NCBI GenBank assembly: GCA_041550515.1
Contig: JBFEOQ010000003.1
Span: forward strand, 12,068-76,067
Direction: 5' to 3'
Length of the DNA stretch: 64,000 nucleotides
From: PFL35 sp041550515
GTDB lineage: Archaea > Thermoplasmatota > E2 > DHVEG-1
Shown: in pieces, positions 26,206 to 34,549 of the stretch
How positions within the stretch are numbered: the stretch's first letter is position 1
Layout: every line of letters begins with the position of its first letter
The notes under the pieces: generated by a model
What the model was told of the DNA's origin: nothing
Databases searched by the model: none
The model's input: only the letters and a program-made list of their open reading frames with translations
Program-made: the position numbers and the translations under genes

Positions 26206-28245
26206 ATGACTATGCAAAAAGTCGGTGTTATTGGTGCAGGAAATATGGGTAGCGGTATCGCACAGAAAATCGCTCAAGAAGGCATCAATGTAGTGATGAT
26301 TGATATCAAAGACGAATTTGTACAAAAAGGTCTGGAAAATATTAAAAAAACTTTATCTAAAGCTGTCGAAAGAAAAATATTTACAACTGAACAAAAAGAA
26401 GCAATTATAGACTGTGTTAAAGGTACGACAAACATGGATGAAATCAAAGATGCTGACCTTGTTATAGAAGCGGTTTTTGAAGATATGGATGTCAAAAAGA
26501 ACCTTTTTAAAAAACTTGATAAAATATGCGATAAAAAAACTATTTTTTCTTCAAATACATCATCATTTTCTATAACTGAACTTGCCAAATCAGTAAAACG
26601 AGATGACCGATTTCTTGGGCTTCATTTCTTTTATCATCCAGCGATGAACCGTCTAGTAGAAATTGTTCCAGGAAAAAATACAAAGAAAGACACGATTTTA
26701 TTAGCTAATACTTTTTCTCAGATGATTGGAAAAACTGCAATTCATGTAAAAGACGCTCCAGGTTTCGCAGTAAACCGTTTTTTTGTACCTTGGTTGAACG
26801 AAGCAACAAGAATTCTTGAGGAAGATATTGCAAATATTCCTACTATAGATGATATTGCTAAAAAAGTTTTTAAGATACCTATGGGACCATTTGAATTAAT
26901 GAATGCGACTGGTCCACCTATTGCTTATCATTCTTGTATAGGTCTTGGAAATAAACTAGGTGAATTCTATTTACCTAGCAGTTGCCTCAAGGAACAGATT
27001 GACAAAGGTAGTCTATGGAACTTAAATGGTGATATTGATGATACAAAAATTGGGGCGATAGAAGAACGACTTCTTGGGGCAGTTTTCACGGTCGCTTGTA
27101 CATTACTACAAGAAGATGTAACTAGCCTTGAAGATATTGATAGAGGTGCAAAAGTAGGTCTTAGATGGCAAAAAGGTCCATTTGAAATGATGAACAGATA
27201 CAATATTGAAAATTCGTATGATATAGTTAAAAAGTTTGTAGAGAAATATTCCACCTTAAAAATGCCATCCAATATTAAACAACAATATGAAAAAGGACAG
27301 AATTGGACTTTTAACTATGTTGACCTTGAAATTAAGGATGACATTGCAAAAATCTTAATAAACAGACCTGAGGCAATGAACGCAATAAACGAATTAATTA
27401 TTCAGCAATTAGATGAACAATTTACTAAAGCAGACAAAAATCCAAATGTTAAAGCTATTATTCTAGAAGGAGCTGGAAAAGCGTTTGTTGCAGGAGCAGA
27501 TATTGGGTATTTTATCAAGAAGATAAAACAAAACAAAATCGATGATATCTGCAAATTCACAAGATATGGTCATACTGTTCTCAATAAAATAGATACATCC
27601 GAAAAACCGGTTATAGCCAAACTTGATGGTCTTGCATTAGGTGGTGGCGCTGAGATAGCACTTGCTGCAGATACAATAATTGCAACAGATAAAGGAAGTA
27701 TAGGATTTCCGGAGACAGGGATAGGAATATATCCTGGCCTTGGTGGAACTCAGAGAACCACACGATACCTTGGTAAAGAATTAGCAAAATACTTGATTTT
27801 TACTGGTAAGGTTCTTGATGCTAGAACCGCTGCATCGATAGGCCTTGTAGAATATTTGTTACCAACAGAAGAAATAGACAAAAAGGTATCTGAACTTGTA
27901 AACAGTGGAAAAATATTGAGAAAATCAATGAAAAAAGAAGTTGAGCTTCCTGAAGATTTTCAAAAAATCAAGAACTATTTTTCAGACACCAATATCCAAA
28001 ATATATTATCTGGTAATGGAGATTTAAACGAAGTTGAACAGAAGATTTCAAAAACGATATCTTATAAAGCACCACTTGCAATAAAACTAGCAAATAAAGT
28101 CATAGATGAAGGTAGTCAACTTGATTTAAAAAAGGGATTGGAAGTTGAGCTTTTCCATCTTAGAGAAATATTTTCAACTCAGGATGCCCTTGAAGGTTTA
28201 AACTCAGTAATAGTTAGAAAAAGACCTGAGTTTAAAGGGAAATAA
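26206..28245 (+). CDS. 3-hydroxyacyl-CoA dehydrogenase / enoyl-CoA hydratase fusion
   Basis: 679 residues in three parts. Residues 1-185 form an NAD-binding Rossmann domain (GVIGAGNMGSGIAQKIA) with the catalytic His in FFYHPAMNRLVEIV. Residues 186-370 form the helical HAD C-terminal domain, duplicated in this fusion. Residues 395-675 form a crotonase-fold hydratase with the oxyanion-hole motifs GKAFVAGADIGYF and LALGGGAEIALAADT. The catalytic Glu pair lies in AEIALAAD and FPETGIGIYPG. It hydrates enoyl-CoA and oxidises the 3-hydroxyacyl-CoA. Domain order (dehydrogenase first) is the archaeal type, opposite to bacterial FadB. Placed 28 bases after the thiolase, it forms a complete beta-oxidation unit. 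Confidence 0.93.
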   Translation: MTMQKVGVIGAGNMGSGIAQKIAQEGINVVMIDIKDEFVQKGLENIKKTLSKAVERKIFTTEQKEAIIDCVKGTTNMDEIKDADLVIEAVFEDMDVKKNLFKKLDKICDKKTIFSSNTSSFSITELAKSVKRDDRFLGLHFFYHPAMNRLVEIVPGKNTKKDTILLANTFSQMIGKTAIHVKDAPGFAVNRFFVPWLNEATRILEEDIANIPTIDDIAKKVFKIPMGPFELMNATGPPIAYHSCIGLGNKLGEFYLPSSCLKEQIDKGSLWNLNGDIDDTKIGAIEERLLGAVFTVACTLLQEDVTSLEDIDRGAKVGLRWQKGPFEMMNRYNIENSYDIVKKFVEKYSTLKMPSNIKQQYEKGQNWTFNYVDLEIKDDIAKILINRPEAMNAINELIIQQLDEQFTKADKNPNVKAIILEGAGKAFVAGADIGYFIKKIKQNKIDDICKFTRYGHTVLNKIDTSEKPVIAKLDGLALGGGAEIALAADTIIATDKGSIGFPETGIGIYPGLGGTQRTTRYLGKELAKYLIFTGKVLDARTAASIGLVEYLLPTEEIDKKVSELVNSGKILRKSMKKEVELPEDFQKIKNYFSDTNIQNILSGNGDLNEVEQKISKTISYKAPLAIKLANKVIDEGSQLDLKKGLEVELFHLREIFSTQDALEGLNSVIVRKRPEFKGK

Positions 28246-28251
28246 ATAAAT

Positions 28252-29019
28252 TTATTTGTTTTTCCAAATAGGCTGTCTTTTTTCCATAAAAGCTGATAAT
28301 CCTTCATTTGCATCATCAGTTTTCATTAGTTCATTAAGGTAAATATCTTCAATTTTCTTAATTGAATTTGAATAGTTTTGACTTACTCCTTCTATAAATG
28401 CTCTCTTTGTAAGTTGCATAACAACTGCACTATTACTTGCAAGTTTTTCATTAATGAACTTTTCAGCCTCAGCTTCAAATTTTTCAAATGGAAGAATATG
28501 ATTAACAAGTCCAAGATCTTTCGCTTCATCTGCTTTAATTATATCACCAGTCACGATTAGCTCAAGTGCTTTTTTACTACACATGAGCTTTGGGAAAATT
28601 GCTGCTGCTACTGGTGGTATTACACCAACTTTGATTTCAGGTTGTCCAAATTTCGCTTTCTCAGAAGCAATAACTATATCACAAAACATAGCAACTTCGC
28701 ATCCTCCTCCAAGTGCTGCACCATTAACAAGTGCAACAGTTGGAGCTTTGATTTTCAGGAGATTAGTGAAAATATTATGAAAAACCTGGATCATCTCATT
28801 GACTTTTTCTTTTGTATGATCAGATATATCAACACCAGCTGAGAATGCTTTACCATCTGCATCAATAATAAGAACTTTCAAATAACGACCTTGAAATTCT
28901 TCCAATGCCTGATTTATCTCCTTCATCATTTCGATATTCAGAACATTTAAAGGTGGTTTATTGAATGTGATTCTACCAATCATATCTTTTTCTTCTACAA
29001 GTATTGTCTTATAACCCAC
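28252..29019 (-). CDS. Cyclohexa-1,5-diene-1-carbonyl-CoA hydratase, probable
   Basis: 255 residues, crotonase fold. The oxyanion-hole loops GKAFSAGVDISDH and GAALGGGCEVAMF are present, along with FGQPEIKVGVIPPVAAAIFP. The length and ALGGGCEVAMFCDIVIAS block fit the dienoyl-CoA hydratase group (Dch/BamR/BzdW), which adds water to the benzoyl-CoA reductase product to give 6-hydroxycyclohex-1-ene-1-carbonyl-CoA. Family membership in the crotonase fold is certain. The specific substrate rests on the neighbours: the dehydrogenase for its product lies ten bases upstream in the same operon, and the ring-opening hydrolase is next. Confidence 0.78.
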   Translation of the reverse strand: MGYKTILVEEKDMIGRITFNKPPLNVLNIEMMKEINQALEEFQGRYLKVLIIDADGKAFSAGVDISDHTKEKVNEMIQVFHNIFTNLLKIKAPTVALVNGAALGGGCEVAMFCDIVIASEKAKFGQPEIKVGVIPPVAAAIFPKLMCSKKALELIVTGDIIKADEAKDLGLVNHILPFEKFEAEAEKFINEKLASNSAVVMQLTKRAFIEGVSQNYSNSIKKIEDIYLNELMKTDDANEGLSAFMEKRQPIWKNK

Positions 29020-29028
29020 AATCTCACC

Positions 29029-30201
29029 TCATAAAATATTAATGGTTGCTCTTCCAAGGATCTTCCCGGCTTCCAAATCATGTATCGCATTTTCTAATCT
29101 ATCAAGAGTATAATTCTTATTTGTAACAAGTAAATTAAGATCAATAATTCCGTCCTCTACAGCCTTTACATTTTCTTCCATTTCATTCATTGGACAAGCC
29201 CATGTTCCATTAATTGTAAGATATTTATCCATGATTTTCTGATTCAAAAATTCTTTTACGGGTTTAGGTGGCCACCCAACTTGAATAACAGTACGATTCT
29301 TGCTTGTTGTTTCCACAGCTACTGGAAATGTATCTGGTACACCCGAGCAATCAAGTACACAATCGACCTGGAATTTATCCTCTGCTAAATTTGAAGATAT
29401 ATGTCTAGCTAGTCCGGATATTGCTTTTGCTTTATCTCGTCCACTAAGCTCATTTATTATGATATTGTTCTCCTCAAAATAGGTTTTAGAATTTACTGTA
29501 TGTGTAGCTCCAAGATCTTTAGCAAACTTAAGCTTATTGTCAAAAATATCAACAGCTACCACGTTTTTTGCTTGGAAATATTTAGCTGCAAGGTTTACAG
29601 ATGGTCCACCAACACCACCAACTCCAAAGACAACTACATTTTTTCCATTAAGCCAATGAGTGTTACGATCTAACAATTTATTCGAATTTGACGAGTTTTG
29701 GATTATATGTAAAGGAATAGATCTACTTTTCAATGCATGAAATGGTGTTGAAACAGCATCTGGAATAATACATGCCTCGTCTAAAGGTACATTATTTTTA
29801 ATCTTGAAAGTATATTTTGAGGGAACAGCGATTAATTCCGCATCACCACCATTTACTCCATGTCCAATAAAAACAGAATTCTTACATCTATTTGTCAATC
29901 CTTCTCTACAAGAAGGACAATTTTCATCATCACATCCTGGATATACAGGAGGAATAATTACATGGTCACCAACTTCTAAACCTTTAGCAGATTTACCAAG
30001 ATCCTCCACAATACCTGCGATTTCATGACCTATAATAAGCGGTGGTTTAAATGGAACAAAACCACGATATAGTGTACGGTCTGTACTGCATAATCCTACA
30101 TTTTTTGATTTAATTAAAACATCGGATTCATTAACAATTGGATCATCATAATCAGTGACAATATTCAGCTCTTCTTTTCCATATAAAACTGCAGCTTTCA
30201 T
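29029..30201 (-). CDS. 6-hydroxycyclohex-1-ene-1-carbonyl-CoA dehydrogenase, probable
   Basis: 390 residues, zinc-dependent medium-chain alcohol dehydrogenase. The catalytic zinc site is CSTD plus GHEIAG. The four structural-zinc cysteines lie in CDDENCPSCREGLTNRC (about 90-106). The nucleotide fold is VVVFGVGGVGGPSVNLAAKY (about 190). The enzyme Had/BamQ/BzdX oxidises the hydroxyl formed by the dienoyl-CoA hydratase to the 6-oxo product. Placement between hydratase and hydrolase genes supports this. By sequence alone, another alcohol dehydrogenase activity is possible. It is first in a two-gene minus-strand operon and faces oah across a symmetrical promoter region. Confidence 0.8.
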   Translation of the reverse strand: MKAAVLYGKEELNIVTDYDDPIVNESDVLIKSKNVGLCSTDRTLYRGFVPFKPPLIIGHEIAGIVEDLGKSAKGLEVGDHVIIPPVYPGCDDENCPSCREGLTNRCKNSVFIGHGVNGGDAELIAVPSKYTFKIKNNVPLDEACIIPDAVSTPFHALKSRSIPLHIIQNSSNSNKLLDRNTHWLNGKNVVVFGVGGVGGPSVNLAAKYFQAKNVVAVDIFDNKLKFAKDLGATHTVNSKTYFEENNIIINELSGRDKAKAISGLARHISSNLAEDKFQVDCVLDCSGVPDTFPVAVETTSKNRTVIQVGWPPKPVKEFLNQKIMDKYLTINGTWACPMNEMEENVKAVEDGIIDLNLLVTNKNYTLDRLENAIHDLEAGKILGRATINIL

Positions 30202-30240
30202 ATCTTTCCCCCGGTTTTTGTGATATAATGAAGAGTATAT

Positions 30241-30293
30241 AATATTATTTATTTTTAAGATATGAAGATATTAAAAAAGATATAAATAATATT
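30241..30293. promoter_or_regulatory. Symmetric divergent promoter of had and oah
   Basis: A perfect 12-base inverted repeat, AATATTATTTAT (30241-30252) and ATAAATAATATT (30282-30293), places a TATA box on each strand at nearly equal distances from the two ATGs (40 and 47 bases). The 29 bases between the arms contain GATAT repeats and could hold a shared operator and the two BRE elements. Confidence 0.5.
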
Positions 30294-30339
30294 GACCTTA
30301 TTCAGCTCTACAATTGTTATGATAAGGGAGGATTGAAAA

Positions 30340-31482
30340 ATGTCATTAGATTGGTTACCAAGAGATAATGAAATAAAAAATCATGATTTATGGGGCAAAG
30401 AATATTTTAGTAAGGAACCTCCAAGTGTAATTTATGAATTAAAACCTGTAATTGATTCTGAAGGAAACAAAGTAAAAGGACTAAATTCTGCTTGGATTAT
30501 ATTAAACAATCCAACTCAATATAACTCTTATACTACAGATATGACAAAAGGAGTAATTGCAGGCTTTCAAAAAGCATCTATGGATCGCAGTGTTGTAGCA
30601 GCAGTATTTACTGCGGTAGGAGATAAAGCATTTTGTACAGGTGGGAATACAAAAGAATACGCTGAATACTATAGTAGTCGACCTAATGAATATGGTTTAT
30701 ACATGGATTTATTCAATGCTATGGTCGATGGAATCCTAAATTGTAAGAAACCAACAATTTGCCGAGTAAATGGTATGCGAGTCGCAGGTGGACAAGAAAT
30801 AGGAATGGCCTGTGATATAGCTATTTCCTCAGATTTAGCGATATTTGGACAAGCAGGTCCCAGACATGGCTCTGCACCAGATGGAGGTTCTACTGATTTT
30901 CTACCATGGTTTTTAGGAATCGAGGATGCAATGTGGAACTGCATATCTTGTGAATTATGGTCGGCATATAAAACTAAAAGATTAGGACTCATTAGCAAAG
31001 TTGTTCCAGTACTAAAAAAGGGTAACAAATTCATAAGAAACCCAACAGTTATAACTGATAAATACATAGAAGATGGTGAAATCGTTTATGGTAATTTTCT
31101 TAGAGGAGATGAGTTCAAAAAATCAAGAGAGATCATAAAATCTACACCTTCTGATTTTACATTGCTTGATAAAGAAGTCGATAAAATCATATGGACTTAT
31201 ACCAATCTTATGCCCGGTTGCTTAATTAAATCCATTGATGGAATCAGATTGAAAAAAAAGTATTTTTGGGATCAGACAAAACTTGCAAATCGTCACTGGC
31301 TTGCAGCTAACATGCAAACTGAAGCTTTCCTTGGATTTAATGCTTTTAACAATAAAAAATTAACCGGAAAAGACGTTATTGATTTCGTAAAATACAGACA
31401 ACTAATCGCAGAAGGCCAGCAATTTGATGATGAATTAATCGAGGCAGTTTTACCAAAACCTGTAAAAAAAAGTAAATCTTAA
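30340..31482 (+). CDS. oah: 6-oxocyclohex-1-ene-1-carbonyl-CoA hydrolase
   Basis: 380 residues, the ring-opening enzyme of the benzoyl-CoA pathway (BamA/Oah/BzdY). It hydrolyses the cyclic beta-diketo-type substrate to 3-hydroxypimelyl-CoA. It is a crotonase-fold protein, but much longer than ordinary hydratases. It shows the family features SLDWLPRDNEIKNHDLWGKE at the N-terminus, NPTQYNSYTTDMTKGVIAGF (about 62), GDKAFCTGGNTKEYAEYYSS (about 97), NGMRVAGGQEIGMACD and AGPRHGSAPDGGSTDFLPWF. These segments are diagnostic, and bamA is used as the marker gene for anaerobic aromatic degradation. GGGAGG lies nine bases upstream of the ATG. It stands alone on the plus strand between the had operon and the thiolase operon. 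Confidence 0.95.
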   Translation: MSLDWLPRDNEIKNHDLWGKEYFSKEPPSVIYELKPVIDSEGNKVKGLNSAWIILNNPTQYNSYTTDMTKGVIAGFQKASMDRSVVAAVFTAVGDKAFCTGGNTKEYAEYYSSRPNEYGLYMDLFNAMVDGILNCKKPTICRVNGMRVAGGQEIGMACDIAISSDLAIFGQAGPRHGSAPDGGSTDFLPWFLGIEDAMWNCISCELWSAYKTKRLGLISKVVPVLKKGNKFIRNPTVITDKYIEDGEIVYGNFLRGDEFKKSREIIKSTPSDFTLLDKEVDKIIWTYTNLMPGCLIKSIDGIRLKKKYFWDQTKLANRHWLAANMQTEAFLGFNAFNNKKLTGKDVIDFVKYRQLIAEGQQFDDELIEAVLPKPVKKSKS

Positions 31483-31898
31483 GTTTTTTCAATTGTGTAA
31501 TAAAGCTTGATCTCTTCGATTTCCTCAAAGATACGTGGTACAATCTTAACAGGCATGCCGATTTTAATTTCTTTATCACTTATATCTTTAGTCCATGCTA
31601 TCAACCGTCCACCTTCCTTAAGATCAACAATACCCAAAGTATAAGGAACAATATCCTCAAAACCTTTTGGTGCAGCATGTATTTTAGTAAAACTTGCAAG
31701 TGTACCTTTACCAGAATATTCAATCCATTCGGTTGTATCGGTTAAACATTTTAGACAATCTGCACGTGGCGGAAAATACCTTTCACCGCATTTTTTACAT
31801 TTTGTACCCATGAGTTTTCCTTTCTGAAGATAGTCAGCAAACTTATCTACCTTTGTATAAGGTGTGAAATTGATTTTTCCAAAGTATTTAAATGGCAT
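31479..31898 (-). CDS. DUF35 zinc-ribbon/OB-fold thiolase partner protein
   Basis: 139 residues. A rubredoxin-like zinc ribbon (CKKCGERYFPPRADCLKC, about 34-51) is followed by an OB-fold (GTLASFTKIHAAPKGFED, then GLVDLKEGGRLIAW-like strands). Proteins of this family bind thiolases or HMG-CoA synthases and bridge the active site. The gene follows the thiolase at 31903 by four bases. The stop overlaps the oah stop by four bases on the other strand. It is the same partner type as BbsA with BbsB in benzylsuccinate oxidation. Confidence 0.88.
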   Translation of the reverse strand: MPFKYFGKINFTPYTKVDKFADYLQKGKLMGTKCKKCGERYFPPRADCLKCLTDTTEWIEYSGKGTLASFTKIHAAPKGFEDIVPYTLGIVDLKEGGRLIAWTKDISDKEIKIGMPVKIVPRIFEEIEEIKLYYTIEKT

Positions 31899-31902
31899 AT
31901 TT

Positions 31903-33054
31903 TTACCTCCTCAAGATATTTACAAAGGTATATTGACCTATTCCACCGACATTATGTGTAAGTCCAACTTCAGCATTTGAAACCTGTCTTTTACCAGCAA
32001 TTCCTCGGAGTTGCTTCACAATTTCTACAGTCATTGAAACGCCAGTTGCCCCAACAGGATGACCTTTTGCTTTAAGTCCTCCATCAACATTAACAGGTGT
32101 TTTACCATCAATATAGGATTGTTTTTCTTCTATGAATTTTCCACCTCGACCTTTTGGGCAGAAACTAAGGTTTTCATATGCCATAATCTCAGCAATTGTA
32201 AAGCAATCATGAACTTCAGCAACCTGGATATCAGATGGTTTAACATTTGCCTGATTGTATGCTTGTTTTCCAGCTTCAATTGCACTGGGTATTTCATATA
32301 AGTTTGGTCTACGAAGAAGAGACATTTGTGCAGATGCAGATCCCATACCTTCAAACCAGATAGGTGAATCAGAGTATTTCTTTGCAAGTTTTTCATTAGT
32401 CATAATAACACATGCCGCTCCATCTGCATTAGCACAGCAATCGAAAACTTTCAAAGGAAAGGCAACTTCATCTGATTTTAGTACCCTTTCTAGTGTAACT
32501 TCTTTCTGGAAAAAGGAGTTTGGATTCATTGTACCATAATGATGGTTCTTTACTGCCACCTGTGCCATTTGCTCCATTGTTGTACCGAACTCATGCATAT
32601 GACTGGTTGCATATAATGCATAATATCCAGGGAATGTGGTACCAAATATTGATTCCCATTGAACATCTCCAACTCGACCCATTAATGCTAAAATTGCATC
32701 AGTTGAAAGTTCTCTCATTTTTTGAACTCCTATCACTGCAACAATGTCATGCATTCCTGACTTTACGGCCATATAAGCTGTTCTAATTGCAGCACTTCCA
32801 GAGGCACAAGCAGCCTCTGTTAACCAGACGGATTTTGGATTCATACCGACATATTCAGCTACAACTCCAGGAATTGAACGCTGCATGTGATATTCAGGAA
32901 CTGATCCAACCACCAAAGCATCTATGTCTTCTTTTCTTAGATTTTTAGTATTTTCAATAGCTTGTTTAAAAGGTTCAAAAGCAAGCTCTTGAACTGTGGC
33001 ATCACTACGATTACCAAATCTCCCATGACCTATTCCAATGATACCAACCTTCAC
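31903..33054 (-). CDS. Thiolase, SCP2/archaeal type, with DUF35 partner
   Basis: 383 residues. The active Cys is in TEAACASGSAAIRTAYM (about 80-96). HDCFTIAEIMAYENL (about 290) and KGHPVGATGVSMTVEIV (about 340) carry the remaining catalytic His and oxyanion residues. THNVGGIGQY closes the protein. This thiolase group lacks the C-terminal reactive Cys motif of classical thiolases and needs an OB-fold DUF35 protein, here encoded immediately downstream. The SDR gene upstream would supply its 3-oxoacyl-CoA. A role in 3-oxopimelyl-CoA or another aromatic-derived substrate is inferred. In archaea similar pairs also serve mevalonate synthesis, but no HMG-CoA synthase is present here. Confidence 0.88.
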   Translation of the reverse strand: MKVGIIGIGHGRFGNRSDATVQELAFEPFKQAIENTKNLRKEDIDALVVGSVPEYHMQRSIPGVVAEYVGMNPKSVWLTEAACASGSAAIRTAYMAVKSGMHDIVAVIGVQKMRELSTDAILALMGRVGDVQWESIFGTTFPGYYALYATSHMHEFGTTMEQMAQVAVKNHHYGTMNPNSFFQKEVTLERVLKSDEVAFPLKVFDCCANADGAACVIMTNEKLAKKYSDSPIWFEGMGSASAQMSLLRRPNLYEIPSAIEAGKQAYNQANVKPSDIQVAEVHDCFTIAEIMAYENLSFCPKGRGGKFIEEKQSYIDGKTPVNVDGGLKAKGHPVGATGVSMTVEIVKQLRGIAGKRQVSNAEVGLTHNVGGIGQYTFVNILRR

Positions 33055-33069
33055 TCTTTCACCTACTTT

Positions 33070-33813
33070 CTAAATATATTGACCGCCATCAACTTTGACA
33101 ACTTCCCCTGTTATGTGTCGTGATTTTTCACTGCATAAGAAAACAACAACATTAGCGATATCCTCAGTTGTTGCAATACGTCCTAAAACAGTTTCATCAA
33201 CTGCTTTTTGTAAAAACTCTGGTGGTATTTTCTTAGCCATCTCTGTCATTACCATACCTGGTGCTAAAGCATTAACGTTAACGTTGAATTTGCCAACTTC
33301 TTTAGCAAGTGCTTTCGTTAGAGCGATTATTCCTCCTTTTGAAGCAGAATAATTGGTTTGACCAAATTTCCCTCTTAATCCATTAATGGATGTGACGTTT
33401 ACAATTTTTCCAGAACGTTTTCTTTTAAAATGTTCAGCTGCAAGTTTGTTGTATATAAAGTATCCTTTGAGATTCACATTAATAACATTATCCCAATCTG
33501 CTTCGCTCATCTTCCAAATAACACGATCTTTGTTTATACCAGCGTTACATACAAGGATGTCTAAACCACCAAATTCTTTTATTGTCTTTTTGAACATTGC
33601 CTCTGCATCATTATAATTCGTAACATCTGCTTTTATTACTAGACATTTTTTTCCTAATTTCTCAATCTTTTTTGCTACTGTTTTTGCTTCGATATCATGT
33701 TTTCTATAGTTGATTGCGACATTGGTACCTGCGCGAGCAAGTTCAACTGCGATGGTTGCACCGATTCCTATACTACCACCTGTAATAATAGCTGATTTAT
33801 CTTTTAATTCCAT
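33070..33813 (-). CDS. Short-chain dehydrogenase/reductase (3-oxoacyl reductase-like)
   Basis: About 247 residues. The NAD(P)-binding motif is TGGSIGIG (about 12) and CNAGI lies near 88. The catalytic Ser-Tyr-Lys triad is visible in VTSINGLRG and YSASKGGI (about 152). The ending VVKVDGGQYI is FabG-like. It oxidises or reduces 3-hydroxy/3-oxoacyl-CoA or ACP. The ORF can be extended 14 codons, but the ATG at 33813 has GGAG at suitable spacing and matches the family start. Operon order SDR-thiolase-DUF35 suggests a 3-hydroxyacyl-CoA dehydrogenase role feeding the thiolase. Confidence 0.88.
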   Translation of the reverse strand: MELKDKSAIITGGSIGIGATIAVELARAGTNVAINYRKHDIEAKTVAKKIEKLGKKCLVIKADVTNYNDAEAMFKKTIKEFGGLDILVCNAGINKDRVIWKMSEADWDNVINVNLKGYFIYNKLAAEHFKRKRSGKIVNVTSINGLRGKFGQTNYSASKGGIIALTKALAKEVGKFNVNVNALAPGMVMTEMAKKIPPEFLQKAVDETVLGRIATTEDIANVVVFLCSEKSRHITGEVVKVDGGQYI

Positions 33814-33917
33814 TCGATAAGTCTCCAACAATTTAAAATCGGTAGCAATTCTCATATTATTTTAGTTTTGGGTAAGTATGAGATTATAAAAAGGTTTAAA
33901 TATAAAATTTTAATGAC

Positions 33918-33939
33918 TATAATATAGCTATAATGTAGC
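33918..33939. promoter_or_regulatory. Tandem 11-base repeat upstream of the bzd operon
   Basis: TATAATATAGC (33918-33928) is followed without a gap by TATAATGTAGC (33929-33939), differing at one base. Each half is near-palindromic (GCTATAATATAGC). It sits 12 bases before the first ATG of the long reductase operon, where a repressor would block initiation. Confidence 0.45.
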
Positions 33940-33950
33940 TGGGGATTATT

Positions 33951-34088
33951 ATGGAAAATTATACAAAATTTGAAGTTTATGGGGAAGAAATGCTCGAGAA
34001 GATTGTTAAAAAATGCGGTAACAGTGGTCGTATTTATCTTCCTCCAGATTGGATTGAAAAAAAAGTCAAAATAATAAGAATTGATTGA
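33951..34088 (+). CDS. DUF2080-like small AbrB-type protein
   Basis: A 45-residue ORF that heads the reductase operon. VYGEEMLEKIVKKCGNSGRI and YLPPDWIEKKVKIIRID match the small archaeal DUF2080 pattern (GNSGRIYLPPxWxGKxVKIIRI). That pattern resembles a SpoVT/AbrB swapped-hairpin DNA-binding unit and is often annotated as transposon-encoded. No transposase is visible here. GGGGATTATT precedes the ATG as a weak ribosome site. It lies directly after a tandem 11-base repeat and 14 bases before the acetyltransferase gene, so an autoregulatory DNA-binding role for the operon is plausible but unproven. Confidence 0.7.
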   Translation: MENYTKFEVYGEEMLEKIVKKCGNSGRIYLPPDWIEKKVKIIRID

Positions 34089-34102
34089 GGAGATAAGTTA
34101 TT

Positions 34103-34549
34103 ATGAACAAAATAAAAGTAAGACCTATGGAAGTAGAAGATATTACCCAGGCAGCTGACATTCATCGTAGGGTTGTTAGAAAAGGTCTTGGTCCAAGTAC
34201 AAACTATCCAATTGAAAACCTGTTTAAATCTTTTATTAAAAAGAGCCCTAAAACTTGTATTGTAGCTGAAAAGGATAACAGAATTGCTGGTTTTGTTATT
34301 GGTAGTATAAAAGAATGGGTATTTGGTGTTGAACGTTCCGGTTGGATAGAGTTGGTTGAGGTTGATCCCAAACTTATGGGAATGGGTATTGGTAAAAATC
34401 TTGGAGATTCTTTAATCGAACATTTTCGAGATGAAGATATAAAAGAGGTTTATACTTCAGTAAAATGGGATAGTGGAGATTTAATTGCTTTTTTCAAATC
34501 AATAGGACTTTATAAGAGTAGTTTTATAAACCTTGAAAGGGGGTTGTAA
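34103..34549 (+). CDS. GNAT family acetyltransferase in the bzd operon
   Basis: 148 residues. GNAT motif A is visible as LVEVDPKLMGMGIGKNLGDS (about 89-108), with the acetyl-CoA loop GMGIGK. An N-terminal RPMEVEDITQAADIHRRVVR helix-strand unit and a C-terminal SIGLYKSSFINLERGL motif complete the fold. Its last codons overlap the beginning of bzdN (17 bases if the TTG start is used), so the two are translationally linked. In Rhodopseudomonas, GNAT enzymes acetylate and switch off benzoate-CoA ligase, and a Sir2 enzyme reverses this. A Sir2 gene lies in this same operon. Small-molecule acetylation, as for BadL, is the alternative. Confidence 0.82.
   Translation: MNKIKVRPMEVEDITQAADIHRRVVRKGLGPSTNYPIENLFKSFIKKSPKTCIVAEKDNRIAGFVIGSIKEWVFGVERSGWIELVEVDPKLMGMGIGKNLGDSLIEHFRDEDIKEVYTSVKWDSGDLIAFFKSIGLYKSSFINLERGL

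Noticed and set aside
33951..34088. Insertion sequence because DUF2080 is often transposon-encoded
   Set aside because: No transposase gene or terminal inverted repeats surround it, and it sits cleanly at the head of an operon.
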